Assembly (NCBI GenBank): GCA_003427395.1
Contig: BFEA01000339.1
Location: 278,954 to 305,984 of the forward strand
Reading direction: 5' to 3'
Origin: Chara braunii
Lineage: Eukaryota > Streptophyta > Charophyceae > Charales > Characeae
DNA length: 27,031 bases
Position numbers and translations under genes: made by a program. Positions 10,046-18,138 of the stretch are shown here, piece by piece (within the stretch, counting starts at the first letter, position 1; each line of letters begins with the position of its first letter). Under the pieces are notes generated by a model. It was not told where the DNA came from. It saw nothing but the letters and a program-made list of their open reading frames with translations, and did not search any database.

Positions 10046-10893
10046 GCCTACTGCTTACCGGGCAGTTCGGAATCTGTTTGTGATGATATATATATATATA
10101 TATATATATACGGGTCAGGCGGCAGTGGTCGGGGCCGTTATTTGGCGGCCATGCTGTGCCTCTAGTGCCAGCGGCGTGTCTGGAGTGTATTTTTTGGCTG
10201 TGACAGACCTTTCTTTGTTTCGTGGATGTTTTGCTGGCTTGTGATGGGGTGTGAACCGACTGTGAAACCGCGCGTTCTTTGAACGCGCACACACGTTCAA
10301 TGAACGGGACCAAAGGCGGAGTTCAATTCCGCGCTGGGGGGGGGGAGAAACCTAAAAAAAATTCGAAAACAAGATATGTTATGAAGAAAAATAAAATAAA
10401 CTACATTTACCAGAGCATTACATCTAAATTCGTTACCAAATTGGAAAAAAAATACTAAACAAGAAATAGAAAAAAGGCAAAAAAGAAGTGAAATTAGTGA
10501 GCAAACACGATTTGACACCGCCATCTATAGCGATTTTTCTTTTTTTTTTGTTTCAGCAAAATGACTCCAAAATTGAGAGGCATGTACCTCATATCATACA
10601 AAACTCATAAAAAAACAATCAGAAAAAAAAAGTTATTTTAAGGCATCAAAATGATTTAAAAAATGAAAAATAAAAAAAATTGAACGCCGTTCAATTTTGA
10701 ACGTGAATTTAAATCCGCGTTCAAACGCACATTTCAACGCGAACGCACGTTCACGGCGTTCAAACGGTTACACAGTGAACTGACAGTCTGTAGAGTTTTC
10801 CATCTGATGTGGGTGAGTGATAGTCTACTTTGATTTTGGTTAAGGTAGATTATCATTTACAGTGTAATTAGTGAGGGGATTCTGCAGACTGTT
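10046..10893 (+). repeat. Hammerhead repeat unit, interrupted by a MITE
   Basis: After the CT run come the GCCTACTGCTTACCGGGCAG block, a (TA)n tract (10084-10110) and the GGCGGCAGTGG..GACAGACC block. These match the downstream unit at about 11000-11210. A MITE occupies 10260-10774. The unit resumes at 10784 and reaches the predicted cleavage site after 10893. No hammerhead precedes the CT run, so the 5' part of this unit is missing. Confidence 0.8.
10251..10783 (-). mobile_element. MULE-like MITE, 515 bp, inserted in the hammerhead repeat
   Basis: The element spans 10260-10774, in opposite orientation to the copy at 8651. It is flanked by GTGAACCGA (10251-10259) and GTGAACTGA (10775-10783), a 9-bp duplication with one change. 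The empty site is visible in the inverted fragment at 1-120 and in the next unit at about 11200. GTTCAA motifs crowd both ends. There is no coding capacity. Confidence 0.88.
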
Positions 10894-10943
10894 GAGGGTT
10901 CAGCCTCCTGATGAGTCGGTGAAACTCCGACGAAACAGTTTGT
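10884..10943 (+). ncRNA. Type III hammerhead ribozyme, intact core (HHR1)
   Basis: All conserved parts are present in order. Stem III strand GCAGACTGT is at 10884-10892, followed by H17 = T at 10893, making a GUU cleavage triplet. Stem I is GAGG (10894-10897) with CCTC (10904-10907), closing a 6-nt loop GTTCAG. The core CTGATGA is at 10908-10914. Stem II is GTCGG (10915-10919) with CCGAC (10927-10931), with a 7-nt loop TGAAACT. GAAA is at 10932-10935. The returning stem III strand at 10935-10943 pairs over 9 positions, two of them G-U. Loop I (UUCA) and loop II (UGAA) are complementary, fitting the loop-loop contact known for fast natural hammerheads. The predicted cut lies between 10893 and 10894. 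GUU is allowed by the NUH rule but is less common than GUC. Confidence 0.9.
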
Positions 10944-11301
10944 CACAACCCCTCGTTTGTTGTCCTCTTCTCTCTCTCTCTGCCTATGGTTTACCGAACA
11001 ATTCTGTTTGTGACGATATATGCTACGATTTCGCTAGCTTCCTACTACGGTTTTTCCCGGTAAGGTCGAGCGGCAGTGGCCAGGGCCGTTACTAGGCGGC
11101 CATGCTGTATCTCTAGTGCCAGCGGCGTGTCTGGAGTGTATTTTTTGGCTGTGACAGACCTTTCTTTGTTTCGTGGTTATTTTGCTGGTTTGTGATGGGG
11201 TGTGAACCGACATACTGTAGAGTTTTCCATCTGTACTTTGATTTTGGTTAAGGTAGATTATTATTTACAGTGTAATCAGTGAGGGGATTGTGCAGACTGT
11301 T
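10894..11301 (+). repeat. Complete 408-bp hammerhead repeat unit
   Basis: This is the interval between the two predicted cleavage sites. The order is hammerhead core, CCCCTCGTTTGTTGTCC block, CT-rich tract, GTTTGTGACGATATA block, a (TA)-poor segment unique to this unit (about 11021-11060), GCGGCAGTGG block, GACAGACC block, GTGTGAACCGACA, and the TTTGATTTTGG block leading to the next hammerhead. It looks like a retrozyme-type or satellite monomer. No open frame or reverse transcriptase is present, so mobilisation would depend on enzymes made elsewhere. Confidence 0.82.
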
Positions 11302-11350
11302 AAGGGTTCAGCCTCCTGATGAGTCGGTGAAACTCCGACGAAACTGTTTG
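11292..11350 (+). ncRNA. Type III hammerhead ribozyme, slightly decayed (HHR2)
   Basis: The core CTGATGA (11316-11322), stem II (11323-11327 with 11335-11339) and GAAA (11340-11343) are identical to HHR1, as are both loops. Two changes disrupt pairing. The first base after the cut (11302) is A instead of G, giving an A-C mismatch at the base of stem I. In stem III, T11345 faces T11298. The predicted cut is after 11301. It is probably weaker than HHR1, but the catalytic core is intact. Confidence 0.85.
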
Positions 11351-11351
11351 T

Positions 11352-11492
11352 CACAGCCCCTCGTTTGTTGTCCTCTTCTCTCTTTCTGCCTACGGTTTAC
11401 CGGACAGTTCTGTTTGTATATATATCGTCACAAACAGAACTGCTCGGTAAGCCGTAGGCAGAAAGAGAGAAGAGGACAACAAACGAGGGGCT

Positions 11493-11495
<3 letters not shown>
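11352..11495. repeat. Long hairpin: 65-bp arms from the hammerhead repeat
   Basis: The arms at 11352-11416 and 11431-11495 match in 62 of 65 positions as inverted repeats, around a 14-base TA-rich loop. The left arm is the normal unit sequence downstream of the hammerhead. The right arm is the same sequence reversed. It is followed at once by a long TA run. Confidence 0.9.

Positions 11496-11562
<67 letters not shown>
11496..11562. repeat. (TA)n microsatellite
   Basis: An uninterrupted TA run of about 67 bases at the right end of the hammerhead array. Confidence 0.95.
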
Positions 11563-11565
<3 letters not shown>

Positions 11566-11572
11566 GGTTACT

Positions 11573-12312
11573 TGACCAAACGTTCGGGGGGCCCCGGGCT
11601 GGCCCCCAAACGTTCGGGTGTTCGGGGTCCCGTTCGGGGGCCGAACACCTCCTGGTTCGGCCCCCGCCAAAAAATGTTTGGGGGCCTAAAAATACGTTTT
11701 TTTTTTTGAATTGTTTTTGATGAGTTCTCTATGATGTAACCTACACGTCTATAAATTTTGAAGCCATTCTGCTAAGCCAAAAAAACAGTAAGCACCGTCA
11801 AAGATGGGGGTGTCAAAACGTTCTCACCCACTCATTATTTTTTTTTTTTTCACTTTTAATTTCTTGTTTTCACTTTATTTCGGGGGCTAAAAAATTTTAT
11901 TATTTTTTTTTTAAATTTTAATGAGTTATTGATTATGTAAAATACATATCTGTAAATTTTCAGGGCATTTGTCAATGCCAAAAGATAATTAAAAATCGGC
12001 AAAGATGGTGGTGTCGAAAAGGTGTTGGCACACTCACTCATTTTAATTCTATTTTTATTTTTTCTTATTTTTATCATAGTGTTTATTTTCTGTATTTGAT
12101 TTTTAATTCCAATTTGGTAACGAATTTGGATGTAGTGCCCAGGCAAATGTTGTTTAGTTTATTTTTCTCCATAGCATTGTTTGTTTTTCGGAATTTTTTG
12201 AAAATCTTTCTTTTTGTTTTTTTGTTTTTTTTTTGTCCGCGTTCGGCCCGAACGGCCGAACGCCTTCCGAAGGGTTCCCGTACGTTCGGGCGTTCGGGTT
12301 CGGGCGCTCAGA
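11573..12312. mobile_element. Diverged MITE with CGTTCGGG-rich ends
   Basis: Both ends are packed with CGTTCGGG/CCCGAACG motifs, in place of the GTTCAA motifs of the two MULE-like MITEs. The centre carries the same block (CCAATTTGGTAACGAATTTG, then TTCGGAATTTTTTG), so they are related. The interior holds two diverged tandem copies of the block TGAGTT..TATG/ATGTAA..AAAGATGG..GGTGTC (about 11719-11835 and 11920-12035). Exact ends and target duplication are unclear. Confidence 0.7.
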
Positions 12313-12329
12313 TGTGCAATCCCAAGGGA

Positions 12330-13835
12330 TTGTTTGCATCTGCTTCGATCAGAGGGTTTGGATCCAGTAAACACGTGGTATGTCCCATCTCAGCCTGCAG
12401 ATCCACCAGTAGTATGGAAACTCCAGGGGCTAACAGTCTCTGATTTTAGGCAGGTGCAGGAATGGAGAGTACTACCCTCAGACGGAAGTCTATGCCCCTT
12501 GCAGGATCGTATAGTGAGCGTGTAGGACAATCCCCCACAGATCAGACTAGTTCAGAAGAGAGATGGGCATGGGAATATAACCCATAGGTGGGCCAAGTCC
12601 CACTCCGCAGCCTCTCCATGGATCCCTTGGCGTGGAGCTGGGCAAGAGGACGGATTTCCAGAGCCCACCCACAGGGCCTGAACCTGGCTACATATTCAGC
12701 AAGGGAGTCATATGATCTAGCAGATAAAAGAAGCAGGACTCCAGCTTCGGAGGCAGTTGCGCGCTGGAGTACAATGCTAGCGGTCGACCTCCAGGACTCA
12801 GAGAAAGAGTTTAGGAAGTTGTGGAAGGATCTGTCAGAACTGCCTAATGTCAAACAAGCTGGAATCTTGTGGCAGTTATCTCTGTTGGTAACTCCATCTG
12901 CAGTATGGCTGTGTGGTAGGGGAATGGAGGTAAGCTTGGGGTGCACTTGCTGTCAATGGCCTTTCGAGTCTACAGTAACTAAGCATCTATGGTGGGAATG
13001 CCCGGCCTCAAAGCGAGTCTGGGAATGGCGGGCTACTCACTGGCATCTGATGGGAGGGACAGGGATTGAGTGGGATGAGTACTGCTAGGCTTTGTCTAGG
13101 AGGAGGCTACAGGACGGAGAGGTTGGTCATATGTTGGCCAGGTGGGCCGAGGTGGCCAGAGCAGTAATCTGCTCAGTCATCTGGGCAGACAGGAATCGCT
13201 CAAGATTCGAAGGACGGCCGTTCTGTGATAACGAAATCAAGTCAGCAATCAAAAGAGGCATGAGACAGGCGATAGAAGTCGACTGGACGAGGAGGGCAAA
13301 GAAAGGAAAGGCATCTGTGGTGGTTTCTGAAAACCTGGACTCTGCGGAATCAGCTGGCAGGGTTTCATCGTAACAAAGGACTGGTCTTGTCCAAGTGGCT
13401 GCTGAACTCGTAGAATGAAGATGGGTAGGGTAGACTAAGGGTGTGGTGCAGGCAGTTTTGTGGAACCAGGGCATCTCGGTTCCTGGCTCCGATCGCAGGA
13501 GGTCAACTAAGGTGGAGGGGGGAGAGTGCCACGGTTACCTGGAACAGAGGTTCCAACCGACCGCTATAGGCCGGTGTCAGGCCGTGTAGGCCTGTGGAAT
13601 AGGTTGAGATGGTTAGACTAGGACAGGAAGGATAAAAACACAGAAGGAGACCTGTCTGTTGTAGAATAAGTTGGTATTCGGTAAGTTGAAGAATTCAGTA
13701 GTGTAGAGGATGTAGATAGAAGACATATGGAAGGAAGCATCTGTGAGCTGTGCAGTTCGAAATAGCGCAATGATGGGTCCAGCCCTGTTGGCCGTAAGCG
13801 AAACCGGCTGATGCTACCGGGATAACTCCGGCTTG

Positions 13836-13891
<56 letters not shown>

Positions 13892-13974
13892 GGGTTGAAT
13901 TGTGAGGTGCCTCAGTTCTCGACTTTGGAATAGAATTTGCAGTGTTAAATTAAAAAAAAAAAAAAAAAAAAAAA
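12330..13974 (+). pseudogene. LINE-A: 3' part of an L1-like non-LTR retrotransposon
   Basis: The reading frame from about 12478 to 13373 encodes the region downstream of the reverse transcriptase. It contains an FRKLW..L segment followed by a zf-RVT-like knuckle (C-x2-C, then KHLWWECP and a W-rich tail), typical of plant L1-like ORF2 C-termini. Lesions are a frame change near 12480-12525 relative to the upstream EW..LPSDGSLCPL segment, and in-frame TAG codons at 12585 and 13086. The reverse transcriptase and endonuclease domains are absent (5' truncation). A 3' UTR of about 560 bases ends in a 23-nt A run at 13952-13974, and it shares CGGGTTGAATTGTGAGGT with LINE-C. The element is not functional. 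Confidence 0.85.
13828..13901 (-). mobile_element. Near-pure poly(A) insertion (reads as T49) with 11-bp target duplication
   Basis: A run of 49 T plus AAA (13839-13890) is flanked by CGGCTTGAATT (13828-13838) and CGGGTTGAATT (13891-13901). LINE-C has the same 3' UTR with only one copy of this motif and no T run, giving an empty-site comparison. This fits minus-strand target-primed insertion of little more than a poly(A) tail. Confidence 0.75.
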
Positions 13975-14035
13975 TGGTGGTACGTGTCTCTGACCCGCCT
14001 ACTCCCCTCCACATGCCCCCAACTACCTGTGTAGC

Positions 14036-14135
14036 GGGTTGACCCAGGGCTAGCTTGCCGGAATTAAGAGATACGGACCGTAGATAGCAAAGATCCACGG
14101 CCCAAATCTCCTAATTTGCGCAAGTGGGACCGTGC
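14036..14135. mobile_element. Small palindromic MITE (family P), diverged copy
   Basis: Shares GAATTAAGAGATA, GACCGTAGATAGCA and GCAAGTGGGACC in order with the copy at 16429-16524. The left end is poorly conserved here. Confidence 0.65.
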
Positions 14136-14325
14136 CCCCAGCAATGGTGCTGCGTGGGATGGTGGGCGATGGCCACTGTCCCCGACTTCGTGTCAGGGTC
14201 GCGGCTGGCGCGGCCGGTCCTCCTGAACCGGCGGCGCTACGACGGAGCGCTCCGCGCCGGTCGCACGTCTCCCAAAGAACAAGATTTTCTCGATTGCCCT
14301 TCCTTGTGCAGAACGCTTAGATGGA

Positions 14326-14345
14326 TGTGTGTGTGTGTGTGTGTC

Positions 14346-14424
<79 letters not shown>

Positions 14425-14429
14425 NNNNN

Positions 14430-14456
<27 letters not shown>
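14326..14456. repeat. (GT)n-(GA)n microsatellite, NNNNN gap, T run
   Basis: GT repeats (14326-14390) pass into GA repeats (14391-14424), then five Ns (14425-14429) and about 27 T. The N block marks unresolved sequence, so the joined open frames here are artefacts. Confidence 0.95.
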
Positions 14457-14462
<6 letters not shown>

Positions 14463-15220
14463 GTGTTTGCCCTCTTCGCGGCGATTGGCCATAAGCATCA
14501 GCGATGGAGCTTGAACCATCAGTCCCAAGTGACAAGTAGTACAAATAATAATAATAATATGAACACGCTTCACAGGGCGCCCACCATGCTGGACAGTCTT
14601 CTTTGTTTGCTAGTGGGACCTCGGCCATGGTGGGCAATCTCTGCAACCGCGCCGCTTCACATGCCATGGTGTCGAGAAAAAAAAATATTGAAAAAAAAAA
14701 AGAATCGAGGGGGGAAAAAAACGATATTCAATCGGCCTTTTATCCCTGCCACGCTGGTCAATCTACCCACACAGTAAGAAAAAATAAAAAAATCCACACC
14801 GCGCCGCTTCACATGCTCTCTACGCGCCAAGTGGAGATTGCCAACGTACTTTTTCTTTCTATACGGCAAAAAGAGAGGAAAAAAAAGAGGAAATCCATTG
14901 GAACTCAAAAAAAAAAAAAAAAAAACCGTTAAAAAATTAATTAAAATCGAATTGAAAGAAAAAGATTTGAAGGGAAACCTCTGCCTCCTTCTAGAAGATT
15001 TTTTTTTTTTTTTTTTTTTTCTTCTTCTAGAAGATATGCCCTAAACGATGTTCAAACTGAAAAAGAAATTAAAAAAATAAAAAAAGTGAAAAAGAAAGTA
15101 AAAACAATAAATAAAAAAACAATTCTCTGGATTTTTTTTTATTTTTATTTTTTCTCCTCTGGCAAAATTCAGGTTCGGCGGGAACCGGTAAGCGGTTGAT
15201 ATCGCCGCGTTAGGGGAGTC
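14457..15220. other. No gene seen; A- and T-rich runs
   Basis: Low-complexity A-rich stretches fill much of 14680-15160. At 15000-15023 a T run plus CTT is flanked by the 12-bp direct repeat CTTCTAGAAGAT (14988-14999 and 15024-15035), possibly another poly(A) insertion. Confidence 0.6.
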
Positions 15221-15334
15221 CTACCTTCTTCCCCCGAATACAACATTCGGTCATAATTATGGCTGTATTTGGACTGAAAGATGATCCAAATACATCCATA
15301 ATGATCCTAAGTTCTACTGGGGGGAAGAAGGTAG
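15221..15334. mobile_element. MITE family M2, 114 bp
   Basis: Terminal inverted repeat CTACCTTCTTCCCCC with its complement at the right end. The interior TATTTGGACTGAAAGA and CCAAATACA blocks recur at 16217 and, diverged, at 22937. Confidence 0.82.
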
Positions 15335-15487
15335 CGCTCCGCGGCCGGTCGACAGTTGGCGGGTGAGCACGTTGGTGGCCACGAGGTCCGGAAGGACTGG
15401 CCTTAAAAAAAAAAGAAAAAAAAAAAAGGAAAAAGAAAAAGAAAAAAAAAGAAAAAAAGAAAGCCTGGCGTCTCGACTGGACGAAGA
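15335..15487. other. A-rich spacer
   Basis: AAAG/AAAAAG low-complexity run at 15403-15462. Nothing else seen. Confidence 0.6.
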
Positions 15488-15514
15488 CATAGCTCAGCTC
15501 AGAGCTGAGCTATG
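15488..15514. repeat. 27-bp near-perfect palindrome
   Basis: CATAGCTCAGCTC and its inverted complement meet around one central base. It abuts the left end of the MITE at 15513. Confidence 0.85.
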
Positions 15515-15679
15515 GGCCAGATCCCATAGGCAAAGAGGATTGTAATAAGTGTCTGAATCTGGAGGTGTTCCATCCAGAGATGCAGAAAAGCAGATCAATC
15601 ACAATCTTTTGCCCCTCTTCAAAAACACGTCCAGATTCAGACACTTATTCCAATCTTCTTTGCCAGTGGGATCTCGCCT
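15513..15679. mobile_element. Tourist-like MITE (family T)
   Basis: The long inverted ends start at GGGCCAGATCCCATAGGC on the left, with the complement of GGCGAGATCCCACTGGC on the right. Arms extend through GTGTCTGAATCTGGA. There is no coding capacity. Confidence 0.85.
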
Positions 15680-15823
15680 TGTCTTCTGTCGGCCGTATCT
15701 GAACCTCTCCTTCCAAAAAATAAAAACAAAAAAAAAAAAGCCCTCTCCTTGATTGAAGAGGGAGTGCCTTTGCAATCAAAGCATAGGGGCCGCAGGCGAT
15801 ATCCTCCTGTGTCCCACCTCTTA

Positions 15824-15991
15824 GGGCGAGATCGCACTGGCAAAGAGGATTGCAGTAAGTGTCTGAACGTGGACGTTTTTTGTGGACAGGTGCGAAAAAT
15901 TGTGATTGATCTACTTTTCTGCACCTCTGAGTGGAAGAAAGTCCAGATTCAGACACTTCTTCCAATCGTCTTTGTTAGTGGGATCTGGCCC
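15824..15991. mobile_element. Tourist-like MITE (family T)
   Basis: The ends GGGCGAGATCGCACTGGC and GTTAGTGGGATCTGGCCC are inverted. TTA precedes the left end at 15821-15823, but TTT follows the right end, so the duplication is imperfect. Confidence 0.85.
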
Positions 15992-16003
15992 TTTCTTCAC
16001 TAA

Positions 16004-16170
16004 GGGCCAGATCACACTGGCAAAGAAGATTCGAATAAGTGTCTGCATCTGGACGTGTTCCACACAGAGATGCAGAAAAGCAGATCAATCACAATCTTCT
16101 GCAGATCTCCCCACAACACGTCCAGATTCAGACACTTATTCGAATCTTCTTTGCCAGTGCGATCTCCCCC
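16004..16170. mobile_element. Tourist-like MITE (family T) with TAA target duplication
   Basis: The ends are inverted over more than 50 bp, with few differences. TAA flanks both sides (16001-16003 and 16171-16173). It is 12 bp from the previous copy in the same orientation. Confidence 0.9.
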
Positions 16171-16216
16171 TAAGTTTTTATTCTTGGAAATTACCCCAAC
16201 GTTTTCCCTTCCAATC

Positions 16217-16326
16217 CTACCTTCTTCCCCCAATACAACGCACGGTCATTATAACGGTATTTAGACTGAAAGACACCCCAAATACAGCTATAATTACCAT
16301 ACATTGTACTCGGGGGAAGAAGGTAA
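16217..16326. mobile_element. MITE family M2, about 110 bp
   Basis: CTACCTTCTTCCCCC at the left and GGGGGAAGAAGGTA at the right. The interior matches the copy at 15221 (TATTTAGACTGAAAGA, CCAAATACA). Confidence 0.82.
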
Positions 16327-16428
16327 TATCCGTGCCGTGGGTACCCCACCTGGCTATACCCCACCTGGCTATCTCGGTGGGGGGAAATGGACCGCAGGAG
16401 GTCATTAGAGCCCTCACTGGAAGCCAGG

Positions 16429-16524
16429 GGCTAGGTCCCGTTTACACGAATTAAGAGATATTGACCGTAGATAGCACAGATCAACGGTCACAATCTCGTA
16501 ATCCGTGCAAGTGGGACCTTGCCC
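16429..16524. mobile_element. Small palindromic MITE (family P), 96 bp
   Basis: The left arm (AGGTCCC, CACGAATTAAGAGAT, TGACCGT) is complementary to the right arm (ACGGTCACAATCTCG, GTGGGACCT). A diverged copy lies at 14036. Confidence 0.8.
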
Positions 16525-16595
16525 CAGGCTGGGGCTGTGAGACTGTGTGAGTGGCAGCTCGTTTGAACCGAGGTGAGGTAGCCTCCGGGGGCCCG

Positions 16596-16761
16596 GGGGC
16601 CAGATCCCACCAGCAGCGTTGAGCTACCTCAACGCCTGAATCTGGACGCTTTTACGGACACGTGCAGAAATGGTGTTGAGTTTCCTGAACTGCACGTCTC
16701 CACAAATACGTCCAGATTCAGGCGTTGAAAAAGCTCAACGCTGCTGGTGGGATCTGGCCCC
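16596..16761. mobile_element. MITE related to family T, with CAGCAGCGTTGAGCT arms
   Basis: It keeps the GGGGCCAGATCCCACC end and the CTGAATCTGGACG block of family T, but replaces the CAAAGAGGATTGG segment with CAGCGTTGAGCTACCTCAACG in both arms. The two arms co-vary, so this is a distinct subfamily. Confidence 0.82.
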
Positions 16762-16802
16762 GGGTTAGGCCTTCTGAATTTGCAACCGGTTACTTTGGCT
16801 TA

Positions 16803-16936
16803 GGGCCAGATCCCGTTGGCAAAGAGGATTGGAATAAGCCTATGAATATGGACGTGTTTGTGGCGTGGTGCAAACAATTGTGATTGAACTGCTTTTCTGC
16901 ATCTCTGCGTGGAAAACGTCCAGTGGGATCTGGCCC
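16803..16936. mobile_element. Tourist-like MITE (family T), right arm shortened
   Basis: Left end GGGCCAGATCCCGTTGGC, right end CAGTGGGATCTGGCCC. TTA flanks both sides (16800-16802 and 16937-16939). The right arm lacks the CTTATTCCAATCTTCTTTGC portion. Confidence 0.85.
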
Positions 16937-17006
16937 TTAGTGTTGGTTTGAGGTACTACCTGGGTACTACCCTAATTGGGAGGTTGGTTGTGAGTTTGGG
17001 TCCTTA

Positions 17007-17074
17007 GGTTGGTTAATAGAAGTGGTTAATTACTGTACCTGGTTGGTTAATAGAAGTGGTTAATTACTGTACCT
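17007..17074. repeat. Perfect 34-bp tandem duplication
   Basis: 17007-17040 and 17041-17074 are identical and begin GGTTGGTTAATAGAAG. Identity implies a recent event or an assembly slip. Confidence 0.92.
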
Positions 17075-17249
17075 GGACAGGAACCATCCGGGCCCAGCAA
17101 TAACAGTTGGACCAAAGCCCGGTTGCTGCCATGAGAATGTAGATTTTTTTAATTATTATTTATTCATTTATTTATTTATTTTGAAAACGTAGATTCAGCC
17201 AGATCGGTGGCCTCCACCACCTAGGGAAGAGGAGGGAAGGCGGGCAAGT

Positions 17250-17928
17250 ATGGGAGAAACGCAGAGGAAGAGATGGCTTCCATTGGAAGCAAACCCAGAA
17301 ATTATGACGGAGTTTTCCAAAGGGCTAGGAGTTCCAGCGGAGGTGGCATTCCATGACGTGTATGGCTTTGATGATGTGCCTCCTCGATATGGTCCCCAGA
17401 CCCGTTCTTGCTGTCTTGCTTCTCTTTGAAATAAGCAAGGAGTCTGAAGAAGCCAAGAAAGAAGAGGAAGAACACATCTTGAAGTATGGGCAGATGGTCA
17501 GCGAGACGGTGTATTTCATGAAGCAGACGGTGGGAAATGCGTGTGCTACGATCGGGTTTTTGCACTCCTTTGGCAATAACATACACAAATTGCACCCAGA
17601 CACCTCCGGTGCAATTTGGGCATGACCTATGGGCAGACTGTGACCTATGGATGCATCGGAGGGGTCTTATCTGGACAGAATTTTCAAGGCAACAGCAGGC
17701 ATGACCCGAGATGAGCGTGCCCGATACCTGGAAGACCATACAGAGCTGGGGATTGCGCATGAGGTAGCAGCAGCCGCAGGAGACACTGAGCCTCCAGAAC
17801 CAACAGCACCCGAAGTGGACTTGCATTTCATAGCGCTTGTGCATATCAATTGACGGTTACATGAACTTGATGGAAGGGAATTTAGTGGGCCGTGGGGCGA
17901 GGCGCCCAGTCAAGGACTGGAAAAGTAG
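17250..17928 (+). pseudogene. Processed pseudogene of a UCH-L3-like ubiquitin C-terminal hydrolase
   Basis: The translation follows the peptidase C12 (UCH) family from near its N-terminus. It has RWLPLEANPE, DVYGFDD, MVPRPVLAVLLLF, YFMKQTVGNACATIG (oxyanion Gln and catalytic Cys), RARYLED, VDLHFIALVH (catalytic His) and LHELDGRE (catalytic Asp). Family members remove small adducts from the C-terminus of ubiquitin. Here the frame is broken. One extra base near 17380 shifts it between DVYGFDDV and LLDMVP. An insertion of roughly 50 bases with two TGA codons (17623, 17641) sits before SYLDRIFK. TGA at 17851 replaces the residue before RLHELDGR. The frame closes at 17926, and the final third of the domain is not recognisable. 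No introns interrupt it, while plant UCH genes usually have several, so a retrocopy is likely. The segment DRIFKATAGM and the AGDT motif resemble plant homologues from memory. Confidence 0.88.
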
Positions 17929-18063
17929 ATGTTCAAAAGTTGGGCTGGGTCCTTTCAGACCACAGGGGTGTCGTTAAGAAGGTGCCATTGACAGACTAAT
18001 CATCCAAGATGGGATGTAGTTTACAGTTTACAATAGAACCCCACGTCAGGATAAAGTTTACAA

Positions 18064-18116
18064 GGGACGCTGGACCCGTTTTCTAGCAGGTGACGCTCTC
18101 CACCAATAGATGGAGC
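18064..18116 (+). repeat. Dispersed repeat R2 fragment
   Basis: GGGACGCTGGACCCG through CACCAATAGATGGAG. Plus orientation, followed within 25 bp by an M3 MITE. Confidence 0.82.
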
Positions 18117-18138
18117 CTCTCCCCAGGTGCTGGCGATA

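Noticed and set aside
9766-10313. Proteins of poly-Ser-Leu or poly-Arg-Glu
   Set aside because: Pure translation of the (CT)n microsatellite and the hammerhead repeat.
14124-14777. 217-codon open frame
   Set aside because: It runs through GT/GA microsatellites and five Ns, so the frame is not real.
17610-17655. Retained intron in the UCH copy
   Set aside because: No convincing splice-site pair brackets the extra sequence, and the internal 18-bp duplication fits a local insertion better.
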